Assembly: GCA_002361875.1 (NCBI GenBank)
Contig: DERX01000047.1
Span: 56,055-85,562 of the forward strand
From: Ruminococcaceae bacterium UBA3329
GTDB taxonomy: Bacteria > Bacillota > Clostridia > Oscillospirales > Acutalibacteraceae
Direction: 5' to 3'
DNA length: 29,508 nt
Shown here: positions 22,266 to 29,508 of the stretch, in pieces
Layout of the letters: each line of letters starts with the position of its first letter
Position numbering within the stretch: the stretch's first letter is position 1
Position numbers and translations under genes: made by a program
Notes under the pieces: model-generated
The model's database searches: none
Told to the model about the DNA's origin: nothing
Seen by the model: only the letters and a program-made list of their open reading frames with translations

Positions 22266-23532
22266 AAATTCTCCTTTCTGTTCTCGGAGCAGACAGGGCG
22301 AAAAATCCGCCGTCATTTTGTCTGTGCGTAGTTACAAAATAGCGAATATCGTCCATTGCGTGGTCGTTTTCTTTCTTCGGAGCGTCTTTACCCGCATTTT
22401 CGTCCCAGCGGTAAAGCGAAAATTCACGGATTGCATCTGTGCAGGAAGTGTGAATTTTGATTTTTCCGCTTTTTAAAAATTCAGACACCTTTCGTATTCC
22501 GTAGGCAACGTCATTTTTAGCAGGGATTACCTTAAATTTTCCGCCTCGGCGGATGCACTCAATAAACGATGCTGCCGATGGGTCAACAATCACTGCGCTG
22601 ATTTTTCTGTTGCCTGCAAGCTCGCAGAGCTTACCGTAATATTCCGAGTCGGTCATCTGAAAGCCTTTCGCACGGGAGTCGTGATAAAATTCGGAAATTC
22701 TGTACCAAATTCCGTCCTTTTCACCCCAAAGCCCCATTGAGCAAGGGTTTACCGTTCCGTAATCGCAGGATATGTAGTATTGAGAAAATCCGCCGATTTC
22801 TTTTGAATAGGTGTGAACACCCTCTTTAAAAAAAGGATAGACAAGTCCGTCCGTGCAGACCCATTTTCCCTCGATGAACCTTTCGTAAAACACACCTGAA
22901 TAGAGCCTTTTGTAGCGCTCTCGGATTTCACTTGTGAGGGACGGGTTGTCGCTCATAAGAAAATGGAGATAAAGACAGTTTTTTTCATCGCATTTTTTTA
23001 TCCATTCCTTGTAAAACCAATGGTGCGGATTTTCGGGATTGCAGTTGAACCAAAGCTTTGAGCCGTCAACCGAGCACCGTGCAATTGCCTGCTGCGTAAA
23101 GGATTTCGGCATAAGCGCCACCTCGTCAAGCATAACGCCCGAAAGTGTAATACCCTGTATGAGCGACGACGAGCTTTCGTCACGGCCGCCGAAAAGATAA
23201 AATCTGTTATGCTTACCTTTAAAGGATATGTAAACAAGATTTGCACTTATTTTTTCCGTAACCGAAAACCCCATTTGGCGTAACACGGGGATTATTGGCG
23301 TTATGACATTTCGCCGTAGTGATGTTACCGTCTTTCCGCACACGGCAAAGTCTGAATCCGAAAATCTGTAAAATGCCCAAAGTACAAACGAAAGAGTCAT
23401 ACAAAGAGTCTTTCCGCTTCTTACCGCTCCGTCGCAGATTATGCCGATTTTGTCTTTGTTTTCGCTTTCTTCGCACCACCAGTTAAGCACCTGCAATTGT
23501 TTCGGCGAAAACGGAGTGAATGACTTAATCAT
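22252..23532 (-). CDS. Phage terminase large subunit (packaging ATPase/nuclease)
   Basis: The protein powers DNA packaging and cuts concatemers. From ATG 23532 it has 426 residues. The Walker A is GAVRSGKT (35-42), Walker B is VMLDE (133-137), and the RNase H-like nuclease half shows SCDYGTVNP, VIVDPSAASF and HAMDDIRY, giving the acidic metal-binding residues. An open frame extends 38 codons further upstream within the small terminase gene; it is rejected because the start at 23532 overlaps the terS stop neatly (ATGATTAA) and FTPFSPKQLQVL matches the usual N terminus. All motifs are intact, so the ATPase and nuclease could both be active. Confidence 0.95.
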   Translation of the reverse strand: MIKSFTPFSPKQLQVLNWWCEESENKDKIGIICDGAVRSGKTLCMTLSFVLWAFYRFSDSDFAVCGKTVTSLRRNVITPIIPVLRQMGFSVTEKISANLVYISFKGKHNRFYLFGGRDESSSSLIQGITLSGVMLDEVALMPKSFTQQAIARCSVDGSKLWFNCNPENPHHWFYKEWIKKCDEKNCLYLHFLMSDNPSLTSEIRERYKRLYSGVFYERFIEGKWVCTDGLVYPFFKEGVHTYSKEIGGFSQYYISCDYGTVNPCSMGLWGEKDGIWYRISEFYHDSRAKGFQMTDSEYYGKLCELAGNRKISAVIVDPSAASFIECIRRGGKFKVIPAKNDVAYGIRKVSEFLKSGKIKIHTSCTDAIREFSLYRWDENAGKDAPKKENDHAMDDIRYFVTTHRQNDGGFFALSAPRTERRIYERI

Positions 23533-23995
23533 CGGTTTCCGCCTGCCTTGCACTGTTTGAAATAGCCTCGTAAATAGACATTGCTCCCGAATTTTCCTCC
23601 GCACTTTCAATTTCAGCCAGTTGTTGGAGAGCTTTAAGCCTGTCATAAAACTTAATCTCTACGCCTTTTCCGGCTGTGTATTTGATTTCCGATACAGAGA
23701 ACAAATCGAGGGAATGTGTATCTGCGTTCTCTCCGAAATGCAATGCAAGGTCAACTGCATCCGCAACCGAGCCGAATGCAATTCTGCGAAGCCCAGTAAC
23801 GGCTTCATTGCTTTTCGCATTTCTCTCCCTGATTTTTTCGATTTCATTTGAAATCTCTTTTTTCCGCAAAAGCTTTTCCGCCTTTTTCTGCGGAAAAACG
23901 GTGAACCCTGCTTTGTAAGCCGCCTCGCCCGTGTTGCCGAGCACTGCGGCAAGACAGCAAAATTCCGCTTCCTTTTTTGTAAGATTTTTGCCCAT
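23525..23995 (-). CDS. Phage terminase small subunit
   Basis: The 156-residue product begins GKNLTKKEAEFCCLAAVLGNTGEAAYKAGF, the helix-turn-helix start seen in many terminase small subunits that bind the packaging site. A charged coiled-coil stretch (KKAEKLLRKKEISNEIEKIRERNA) follows, as expected for ring oligomers. GGAGGC precedes the ATG at 23995. It is directly upstream of the large subunit with an 8-bp overlap. The DNA site it recognises (pac or cos) was not identified; the gap upstream (23996-24049) is short. Confidence 0.88.
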   Translation of the reverse strand: MGKNLTKKEAEFCCLAAVLGNTGEAAYKAGFTVFPQKKAEKLLRKKEISNEIEKIRERNAKSNEAVTGLRRIAFGSVADAVDLALHFGENADTHSLDLFSVSEIKYTAGKGVEIKFYDRLKALQQLAEIESAEENSGAMSIYEAISNSARQAETDD

Positions 23996-24049
23996 ATCTG
24001 CCTCCTTTTTTTGGGAAATAAAACTTGTGAAAGCCTTTAAGCCTTTCCG

Positions 24050-24427
24050 TCAGCCGAATTTAAAGCCCCAGCCCAAAATAGGCTTCGTTATTCTCTTGAA
24101 TGAGTGAACATAAATCATATCCTGCCTGCCCTGACCCTTTTTGATGCGTGTAATCAAGTTTACATTTTCAAGCTCGCGCAGGGTTTTAATAGCCTTTTCC
24201 TTGCAGCAGCCGAGCGTTTTCGCAACATTTTGAACGCTGTAATAGATGAAAATTTCGCCGTGCTCGTCAAACCATTCGTTTTTACAGGAAAGATGCATTC
24301 TGTCAAGCAAAATCCCGTAAAGTAATTTTGCGTGAACCGAAAGACTTCGGTACTCGCTGTCCTCAAAAAAGTGCTTGGGTATTTGCAGGTAATATTCGCC
24401 TTCAGGCCACAGCTCAATGTGTCCCAT
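24050..24427 (-). CDS. RepA N-terminal-domain-like (winged helix) replication initiator fragment
   Basis: From ATG 24427 the protein has 125 residues and reads YYLQIPKHFFEDSEYRSLSVHAKLLYGILLDRMHLS, then IYYSVQNVAKTLGCCKEKAIKTLRELENVNLITRIKKGQGR. This is the winged-helix DNA-binding domain of RepA_N plasmid/ICE replication initiators. Full RepA_N proteins have about 300 residues or more, and here only the N-terminal domain is present. The ORF is open to 24493, but GGAGGTG lies 6 nt before ATG 24427. It may act as a DNA-binding regulator or mark the packaging origin for the terminase. It is the first gene of the capsid cassette, an unusual partner for head genes. Confidence 0.8.
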   Translation of the reverse strand: MGHIELWPEGEYYLQIPKHFFEDSEYRSLSVHAKLLYGILLDRMHLSCKNEWFDEHGEIFIYYSVQNVAKTLGCCKEKAIKTLRELENVNLITRIKKGQGRQDMIYVHSFKRITKPILGWGFKFG

Positions 24428-24470
24428 AAATTTCACCTCCCATAAATAGCGAAAACAGGCACCTTTTTCC

Positions 24471-24516
24471 CGCATAATGCGAGAATATTGCAACCTTTAG
24501 ATAAAAAACATCTAAA
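24471..24516. promoter_or_regulatory. Paired dyads upstream of the RepA_N-like gene
   Basis: CGCAT-A-ATGCG (24471-24481) and TTTAGAT (24496-24502) with ATCTAAA (24510-24516) are two inverted repeats within 46 bp, just upstream of the first gene of the cassette. They may be operator or initiator binding sites. No good promoter hexamer pair was fixed on the minus strand here. Confidence 0.45.
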
Positions 24517-24589
24517 ATATTTTTAAAATCACCGGTTTGGATATAAAAAAACAGCGTATCCTGCCGTTTACAAATTTTGTTGATTATTT

Positions 24590-24620
24590 TTGTAAGGGCA
24601 GGTTTCCACGCCTGCCCGTA
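24590..24620. repeat. TTGTA-GGG hairpin repeat, intergenic
   Basis: GGGCAGG (24596-24602) and CCTGCCC (24611-24617) form a 7-bp stem with an 8-nt loop, preceded by TTTTTGTAA. The layout matches the hairpin repeats at 6672-6700 and 29187-29214, although the stem sequence differs. Confidence 0.65.
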
Positions 24621-24639
24621 TTGCCCAAAGTGCAATGAA

Positions 24640-24960
24640 TATTGAATAACACCGAATTAAATATACCGAAAATCCATTTTCAAAATGTGCGAAGCACGTA
24701 AAGAAAATAGGCACTGTTTTTATGTTTATTATTTTAGTATTATTTATATCTTTATTATTACGGACTGTATGGCAGACCTTTTGAATTTTGCCTGACAGCC
24801 GTTTTAAAACGGTAAACCCGACTTCCGGTCATGTATTTTCGACCGCTGTTTAAAAAGTGTTGAAAAACAATAGCATTTTTGCCGAAACACTGTTCAAAAC
24901 ACGGCAAAGTATTCGTCCCCGCCGACCGCTAAAAAACAGGAAGAATTTTCATATAAACTC
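24640..24960. other. AT-rich intergenic DNA with palindromes, no gene
   Basis: No credible coding frame is present. There is a perfect 14-bp palindrome CCGTTTTAAAACGG at 24799-24812. A nested inverted repeat runs AGTGTT ... AACACT (about 24856-24892) with inner AAAAA/TTTTT. The octamer CGACCGCT occurs at 24840-24847 and 24923-24930. The area lies upstream of both the RepA_N-like gene and marR and could hold regulatory or origin-like sites, but this is not shown. Confidence 0.5.
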
Positions 24961-25017
24961 TTGACATATAGATTTTCGGTGATATAATAATTAAACGATT
25001 AACAGTTAGGTGACTAA
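24961..25017 (+). promoter_or_regulatory. marR-ABC promoter with MarR-type operator
   Basis: TTGACA (24961-24966), 16-bp spacer, TATAAT (24983-24988), followed by the palindrome-like site TTAGGTGACTAA (25006-25017), which lies just past the expected transcription start. TTAG ... CTAA dyads of this kind are typical MarR-family operators, so autorepression is likely. Confidence 0.82.
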
Positions 25018-25037
25018 TTATTTTTTTGAGGTAGAGT

Positions 25038-25493
25038 ATGGAAGATAAAAAAAGGGAGCTGTGCGATATGCTTCATTCTGTTAATATCGGAGAGAGGTAT
25101 ATTGTTGACAGACTTCTTGAGGACAAGGGAATTTATTTCGGACAACCGCCGATTTTGTGCTATTTAAGCGAGAACCCCAATGCCACGCAAAAGGATATTG
25201 CGGACTGTTTGGGCATTTCGCCTGCGTCCGTTGCAGTGTCCGTTAAACGAATGGAAAAAGCGGGCGTAATTTCACGGCAGACGGATAAGGACGACGCAAG
25301 GCGGAATAATCTTTCCCTTACAAAAAAAGGAAGAGAGCTTAACGAATTTGCACTGCAAACATTTGCACAGGTTGACAGTGCTAAAATTTCGGGACTTACA
25401 GATGAAGAAATTCAGCTTATGCTGTCTTTAATAAAAAAAATGAACAATAATTTAAGGGAAGCTTTCCCCGAAAAGACAAAAAGATTTAAATAG
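25038..25493 (+). CDS. MarR-family transcriptional regulator
   Basis: The 151-residue protein has the MarR winged helix-turn-helix: ILCYLSENPNATQKDIADCL, GISPASVAVSVKRMEKAGVI, and the wing RQTDKDDARRNNLSLTKKGR. The last matches the conserved DxRxxxxxLTxxG pattern. GAGGT precedes the ATG. It begins an operon with two ABC exporter half-genes 13 bp downstream, and an operator-like dyad overlaps the start of its transcript. The most likely role is a ligand-relieved repressor of the exporter. Its ligand cannot be read from the sequence. Confidence 0.93.
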   Translation: MEDKKRELCDMLHSVNIGERYIVDRLLEDKGIYFGQPPILCYLSENPNATQKDIADCLGISPASVAVSVKRMEKAGVISRQTDKDDARRNNLSLTKKGRELNEFALQTFAQVDSAKISGLTDEEIQLMLSLIKKMNNNLREAFPEKTKRFK

Positions 25494-25506
25494 AAGGAGG
25501 AACAAG

Positions 25507-27276
25507 ATGTTTAAGCTTTTAAAATATGCCGACAAATATAAGGTTTATGCATTCATTTGCCCGCTTTTAATGATAGGCGAGGTTATGTTCGAACTGCTCA
25601 TTCCACAGGTTATGGCTGATATTGTTGATACAATTCTGTTAACCGAAAACGCATCAGCCGCAGTGCAGAGCGCCGCTATACACGATATTTTTGCGTACGG
25701 AGGAAAAATGCTGATTTTTGCACTTTGCTCACTTTGCTGCGGTTCACTTGCCGCGAGAATCGGCGCAGTTGCAGGTATGGGCTTCGGAGCCAGCCTTCGC
25801 CACGGGCTTATGGAAAAATTGCAGACATTTTCATTTTCAAATATCGACAAATTTTCAACTGCGTCGCTTATTACGAGAATGACAACCGATGTCAATACGG
25901 TTCAAAATACATTTTTAATGCTTATCAGAGTATTTTTCCGTGCGCCGATTATGCTTGTGTCTGCTTTGATACTTTGCATACGAATGAGCCCCGAGGTTGC
26001 AAGCGTTTTTGCGGTTGCACTCCCGATTATTGTTATTGTGCTTGCAATTTTTGCACCTATTGCAATAAAGCGTTTCCGTATTATGCTTAAAAAATTCGAT
26101 AAATTCAATGCGTCTATTCAGGAAAATTTCACGAATATCCGAGTTGTAAAGGCGTTTGTGCGTACGGATTACGAAAAGAAGAAATTTAAAGATTCAAACG
26201 ACAATCTTACCGAATCTGCAATCAGCGCCGAAAAAATAATGGTTTTGGGCGAGCCTGCACTTATGCTGCTCATGTACCTTACCATTATGACAATTGTTGT
26301 TATTGCGACAAAGTCAATATCCGAAATGAAGCTTGAGGTCGGTCAGTTCACGGCGATTTTCACATACGCTTTCCAGATTTTAATGTCGTTCCTTATGACG
26401 ATTATGATTTTGGCTCAGTTCTTTATGGCAGAGGCAAGCGCCAAGCGTATAGGCGAAGTGCTTTACGAAAAGCCCGATATTAAAGACCCTGAAAATCCTG
26501 TTGCAGAAGTTCCCGACGGCAGTGTCGAGTTTAAAAATGTATCTTTCCGTTACGGTAACGGCGCCGATGTTATTAAGAACGTATCCTTTAAGATTAACAG
26601 CGGGGAAATGATAGGCATTATGGGCGCAACGGGCAGCTCAAAGTCATCAATAGTTCAGTTAATTCCGAGACTTTATGATACAACCTCGGGTGAGGTGCTC
26701 GTCGGCGGAAGAAATGTTAAGGATTACTCCGTTTACGGACTTCGTGAGGCTGTAAGTATGGTTCTCCAAAAGAATGTGCTTTTCTCGGGCACAATAGCCG
26801 AAAATCTTCGTTGGGGCAATAAAAATGCTACCGATGAAGAGCTTAAAAAGGCTTGTGAAATTTCAGATGCGCTCTCATTTGTTGAGTCCTTCCCCGACGG
26901 CTTTAACACTGACCTCGGTCAGGGCGGCGTTAATGTTTCTGGCGGTCAGAAACAGCGTCTTTGCATTGCAAGGGCAATTCTTAAAAATCCGAAAATTCTT
27001 ATTCTTGACGACTCCACAAGCGCTGTTGACACGGCGACGGACGCACGCATAAGGTCAGCTCTTCGAAAGCTTACGCCCGATACCACCAAAATCATCATTG
27101 CGCAAAGAATTTCCTCAATTTCGGACTGCGACAAGATAATTATTCTTGACGGCGGCGCAGTTTCGGACATCGGCACGCATGAGGAGCTTTTGGCGCGCAG
27201 TGAAATTTACAGAGATATTTATGAGGCACAGCAAAAGGGCTGTGACGATTTTGATGCAGAAAGGAGTGAGCAGTAA
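25507..27276 (+). CDS. Heterodimeric ABC exporter subunit with degenerate ATP site
   Basis: This 589-residue half-exporter has a six-helix membrane domain (about 15-310) and a nucleotide-binding domain (about 335-575). Its Walker A reads GATGSSKSS, with Ser in place of the last Gly before Lys, and the Walker B end reads LILDDSTSAVD, with Asp in place of the catalytic Glu. The signature VSGGQKQRL is standard. These changes mark the degenerate site half of asymmetric exporters, and I recall both in related clostridial pairs. GGAGGAAC precedes the ATG. The stop overlaps the next gene (TAATG). Export of a drug, peptide or lipid is likely; the substrate is unknown. Confidence 0.93.
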   Translation: MFKLLKYADKYKVYAFICPLLMIGEVMFELLIPQVMADIVDTILLTENASAAVQSAAIHDIFAYGGKMLIFALCSLCCGSLAARIGAVAGMGFGASLRHGLMEKLQTFSFSNIDKFSTASLITRMTTDVNTVQNTFLMLIRVFFRAPIMLVSALILCIRMSPEVASVFAVALPIIVIVLAIFAPIAIKRFRIMLKKFDKFNASIQENFTNIRVVKAFVRTDYEKKKFKDSNDNLTESAISAEKIMVLGEPALMLLMYLTIMTIVVIATKSISEMKLEVGQFTAIFTYAFQILMSFLMTIMILAQFFMAEASAKRIGEVLYEKPDIKDPENPVAEVPDGSVEFKNVSFRYGNGADVIKNVSFKINSGEMIGIMGATGSSKSSIVQLIPRLYDTTSGEVLVGGRNVKDYSVYGLREAVSMVLQKNVLFSGTIAENLRWGNKNATDEELKKACEISDALSFVESFPDGFNTDLGQGGVNVSGGQKQRLCIARAILKNPKILILDDSTSAVDTATDARIRSALRKLTPDTTKIIIAQRISSISDCDKIIILDGGAVSDIGTHEELLARSEIYRDIYEAQQKGCDDFDAERSEQ

Positions 27277-29177
27277 TGCCGGGACCCGGACGCAAAAATC
27301 AAATGCCGACCGTAAAGCCGAAAAATACAGGTGCAACGGTTAAAAGGCTTTTAAAATATTTGGGCAAGGAAAAAAAGCTGCTTATCGGAATGATTATTTT
27401 GGTAATTTTAAGCTCTCTTGCAACGGTTGCAATTTCAATTTTTATTGAACCGATTGTTGACGATTTGCTTACTCCCGCAATAGGAAAGGGATTTTCATGG
27501 TCGCTTTTCAGCGGAGTCAAAAAACAGATAATTTTTATGGCGATTATTGCTGTAGTCAGCGTTATTGCTTCATACGGCAAGGCAAAATGCTCCGTTTTGC
27601 TTACTGCAAGAACGATGAATATTTTCCGTAAGGATATATTCGACTCGGTTTCCGATTTGCCCATAAAATTTTACGACACACGCCCCAACGGCGAAATTAT
27701 GAGCCGATTTACAAACGATGTTGAGTCTGTAAGAATGTTCCTTTCGCAAGGGCTTCCTCAGCTCGTTTCCTCAACAATAACAATTGTGGGTTCGTTTATC
27801 GTAATGCTTTGCTACAGCCGTATTTTGACACTTCTTGTGCTTGTTATGGTTGCTCTTATGATATTTCTTACAAAGGTACTGGGTAAGAAAAGCTCATATT
27901 ATTTCAAAAAACAGCAACAGGATTTGGGTGTTGTTAACGGTTATATTGAAGAAATGATAGAGGGGCAAAAGGTTGTTAAGGTTTTCAACCGTGAGGAAGA
28001 AACCGTAGAAAAATTCAATGAAATAAATGAAAATCTGCGTAAGGCGTCAACGGGGGCTAATACATTTGCAAGCATTTTAATGCCGCTTATGAACAACCTT
28101 TCCCATGTAAACTATGCAATAGCGGCCGCAGTGGGTGGAATATTAGCGGTAAAAAACGGAATAAAACCGGGTATTATCGTTGCATTTTTGCAAAATTCAA
28201 AGAACTTTTCACAGCCGATTTCAAACCTTTCACAGCAGTTTAACAATGCAATTATGGCAATTGCAGGTGCTGAAAGAATTTTCGAATATCTTGACGAACA
28301 GCCCGAAGCTGACGAGGGGTATGTTACACTTGTAAATGCAAGAAAGGACGAAAACGGCGTTATTACCGAATGTCCGGAGCACACAGGCGTTTGGGCGTGG
28401 AAGCACGTGCATCAGGCTGACGGCACTGTTGAATACAAAGAGCTTCAGGGCAAGGTTGAGTTTGAAGATGTTACATTCTCTTATGACGGTAAAAAGACCG
28501 TTCTCAACAACATTTCACTTTATGCAAAGCCGGGTCAGAAGATAGCTTTTGTCGGCTCAACGGGCGCAGGCAAAACAACCATAACAAATCTTATCAACCG
28601 TTTTTATGACATCAGCGAGGGTAAAATAAGATATGACGGAATAAATATTCAGAAAATTAAAAAAGACGACCTTCGCCGTTCACTCGGTATGGTTTTGCAG
28701 GATACCCACCTGTTTACAGGCACGGTCAGGGATAACATCCGTTACGGTAATTTGGACGCAACAGACGAGCAGATTGAAAATGCCGCAAAGCTTGCAAATG
28801 CACATGAGTTTATTATGGCACTGCCCGACGGCTATGACACCGTTCTCGGCTCAGACGGCGGAAATCTTTCGCAGGGTCAAAGACAGCTTCTTTCCATTGC
28901 CCGTGCCGCTGTCGCAGACCCGCCCGTACTGATTCTTGATGAAGCGACAAGCTCAATTGATACCCGAACCGAAAAGCTTATCGAACAGGGTATGGATAAG
29001 CTGATGGCAGGCAGAACGGTGTTTGTCATTGCCCACCGTCTTTCAACCGTCCGCAATGCAAATGCAATTATGGTGCTTGAAAACGGCGAAATTATTGAGC
29101 GCGGCGACCACGACGATTTGCTTTCACAAAAGGGCAGGTATTATCAGCTTTACACAGGTCAGTTTGAGCTGTCATAA
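27276..29177 (+). CDS. Heterodimeric ABC exporter subunit with canonical Walker motifs
   Basis: The 633-residue partner has six membrane helices (about 30-330) and an NBD with Walker A GSTGAGKTT and Walker B LILDEATSSID carrying the catalytic Glu. The signature is LSQGQRQLL rather than LSGGQ. A 50-residue insert between the membrane domain and the NBD (about 350-390, including HTGVWAWKHVHQADGTVEYK) is typical of this clostridial subfamily as far as I recall. It is translationally coupled to the previous gene, and AAAGGAGTGAG is the ribosome site. With the degenerate partner it should make one asymmetric transporter with a single strongly hydrolytic site. Confidence 0.94.
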   Translation: MPGPGRKNQMPTVKPKNTGATVKRLLKYLGKEKKLLIGMIILVILSSLATVAISIFIEPIVDDLLTPAIGKGFSWSLFSGVKKQIIFMAIIAVVSVIASYGKAKCSVLLTARTMNIFRKDIFDSVSDLPIKFYDTRPNGEIMSRFTNDVESVRMFLSQGLPQLVSSTITIVGSFIVMLCYSRILTLLVLVMVALMIFLTKVLGKKSSYYFKKQQQDLGVVNGYIEEMIEGQKVVKVFNREEETVEKFNEINENLRKASTGANTFASILMPLMNNLSHVNYAIAAAVGGILAVKNGIKPGIIVAFLQNSKNFSQPISNLSQQFNNAIMAIAGAERIFEYLDEQPEADEGYVTLVNARKDENGVITECPEHTGVWAWKHVHQADGTVEYKELQGKVEFEDVTFSYDGKKTVLNNISLYAKPGQKIAFVGSTGAGKTTITNLINRFYDISEGKIRYDGINIQKIKKDDLRRSLGMVLQDTHLFTGTVRDNIRYGNLDATDEQIENAAKLANAHEFIMALPDGYDTVLGSDGGNLSQGQRQLLSIARAAVADPPVLILDEATSSIDTRTEKLIEQGMDKLMAGRTVFVIAHRLSTVRNANAIMVLENGEIIERGDHDDLLSQKGRYYQLYTGQFELS

Positions 29178-29186
29178 AAAATATTT

Positions 29187-29222
29187 TGTAGGGGACGCCG
29201 ACTCGGCGTCCCGCTTTTTTTT
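29187..29222 (+). terminator. Intrinsic terminator of the marR-ABC operon, made from a TTGTAGGG repeat
   Basis: TTGTAGG leads into GGGACGCCGA (29192-29201) and TCGGCGTCCC (29203-29212), then GC and eight T residues. It follows the ABC stop by about 10 bp. The unit is related to the repeat at 6672-6700. Confidence 0.88.
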
Positions 29223-29302
29223 ACTGTTTTGTCCGAATGACTTTCCGTAATATAAAAAATCCTTGCTGTATTAACCGTCTTGATGTCGTATTACATCATA
29301 TT

Positions 29303-29331
29303 TTGTAACAAAGTGCACAAATGGGTATAAT
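29303..29331 (+). promoter_or_regulatory. Candidate promoter in the right-end intergenic region
   Basis: TTGTAA (29303-29308), 17-bp spacer, TATAAT (29326-29331). A TGATGT/ACATCA dyad lies just upstream (29281-29298). The gene served would be beyond the window. Confidence 0.5.
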
Positions 29332-29371
29332 AAAATTTGTGTGCGATTTGATTATTTTGTTCAAAATTCTA

Positions 29372-29400
29372 TTGAAAACTTAAATTCGGCGTGATAAAAT
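29372..29400 (+). promoter_or_regulatory. Candidate promoter reading into repeat copy B
   Basis: TTGAAA (29372-29377), 17-bp spacer, TAAAAT (29395-29400). The expected start near 29407 would place the structured repeat at the head of the transcript, so the repeat could be a transcribed leader or small RNA. Confidence 0.5.
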
Positions 29401-29431
29401 ATATATGTATAACTTAAGTGCAGATGTCCCC

Positions 29432-29508
29432 CGCCTCTATAGGCGGCGGGGTCCATTTCGGAATTTCAGTGGGGGTTATAATCTCCCACTGAAACCCCGA
29501 GGAGCTAA
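29432..29508. repeat. Structured dispersed repeat, copy B (cut by window end)
   Basis: It matches positions 1-77 without gaps, with eight differences. The changes between the copies leave the paired arms of the central hairpin intact (TTTCAGTGGG and CCCACTGAAA are conserved), while loop bases vary. This copy has the upstream context CAGATGTCCC that copy A lacks because of the window edge. Confidence 0.85.

Larger units (their letters stand above)
18016..24427 (-). mobile_element. Phage-derived capsid/packaging cassette without tail, lysis or integrase genes
   Basis: Nine tightly packed minus-strand genes run in head-module order: RepA_N-like, small terminase, large terminase, portal, protease, major capsid, three head-completion proteins, then a strong terminator. 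Several genes overlap or are separated by fewer than 20 bp. No tail, lysis, integrase or repressor gene was found on either side; the plus-strand asnB-carB operon ends on one side and marR begins on the other. All frames are intact. It may be a decayed prophage, a domesticated head module or a capsid-forming satellite-like element. Confidence 0.8.

Noticed and set aside
22266..22316. N-terminal extension of the portal gene
   Set aside because: No good ribosome site; ATG 22265 follows GAAAGGAG at proper distance.
23533..23646. N-terminal extension of the large terminase by 38 codons
   Set aside because: The extension lies within terS in another frame and has no terminase-like sequence; ATG 23532 overlaps the terS stop as expected.
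24428..24493. N-terminal extension of the RepA_N-like gene
   Set aside because: GGAGGTG is correctly spaced for ATG 24427 and the extra residues do not match the family.
1..29508. CRISPR array, rRNA, tRNA genes
   Set aside because: No regularly spaced repeats with unique spacers, no rRNA core sequences and no tRNA cloverleaf with a T-arm GTTC motif were found on reading; a dedicated tRNA search was not possible.

Overview
The window looks like chromosomal DNA from an anaerobic, low-to-moderate G+C Firmicute of the class Clostridia, probably a gut Oscillospiraceae/Ruminococcaceae-like lineage. The evidence is the SecA with a C-terminal SEC-C zinc tail, a T-box leader, an ANTAR-regulated glnA/gdhA pair, strong GGAGG-type ribosome binding sites, and clostridial-type MarR plus heterodimeric ABC exporters. 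No rRNA, tRNA or CRISPR array was seen. Both ends of the window lie in copies of the same structured repeat (69 of 77 positions identical, no gaps), which suggests that the sequence is a contig that broke at a dispersed repeat.

Layout: (1) 1-135 is a multi-hairpin repeat. (2) 222-5748 holds secA followed by three membrane or envelope genes of unknown role: a bacterial PH-domain protein, a Cys-cluster/single-TM protein, and a membrane protein with a degenerate HExxH-like site. (3) 5768-6516 is a small module with divergent SLOG-fold and Arc-type ribbon-helix-helix genes around two dyad operators, bracketed by two near-identical terminators. (4) 6713-10158 is a nitrogen assimilation locus: glnA and an ANTAR antiterminator gene on the minus strand, and gdhA divergent on the plus strand. 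(5) 10169-17802 is a long plus-strand operon: a leader hairpin, an undescribed 50-aa ORF, an Asn-type T-box, then asnB, purF, pyrG, carA and an abnormally short carB. (6) 18016-24427 is a minus-strand phage-derived cassette with a RepA_N-like gene, terminase, portal, protease, major capsid and three head-completion genes, but no tail, lysis or integrase genes. (7) 24961-29177 is a marR-ABC-ABC operon. (8) 29178-29508 holds a terminator, two candidate promoters and the second repeat copy.

The most notable biology is in regions 4 and 5. Three leader RNAs (glnA, gdhA and the asnB side) each start at a sigma-A-like promoter. Each begins almost at once with a 6-bp stem carrying the hexaloop AAUGGC or AAUGAC (A at loop position 1, G at position 4). 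In each, that stem overlaps a longer alternative hairpin; for glnA and gdhA the alternative hairpin has a U tract and is a clear terminator. This is the expected logic of ANTAR antitermination, and the ANTAR gene lies 35 bp behind glnA. The downstream operon collects four glutamine-dependent amidotransferases (AsnB, PurF, PyrG, CarA), so glutamine supply and major glutamine use appear tied to one RNA-binding regulator, with an Asn-responsive T-box added before asnB.

The carB gene is a continuous 450-codon frame that joins the first ATP-grasp half directly to the C-terminal MGS-like allosteric domain. It lacks the oligomerisation domain and the second ATP-grasp domain. Either a minimal carbamoyl-phosphate synthetase or an in-frame deletion would explain it. 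The capsid-only phage cassette directly downstream resembles either a decayed prophage or a capsid-forming satellite-like element.
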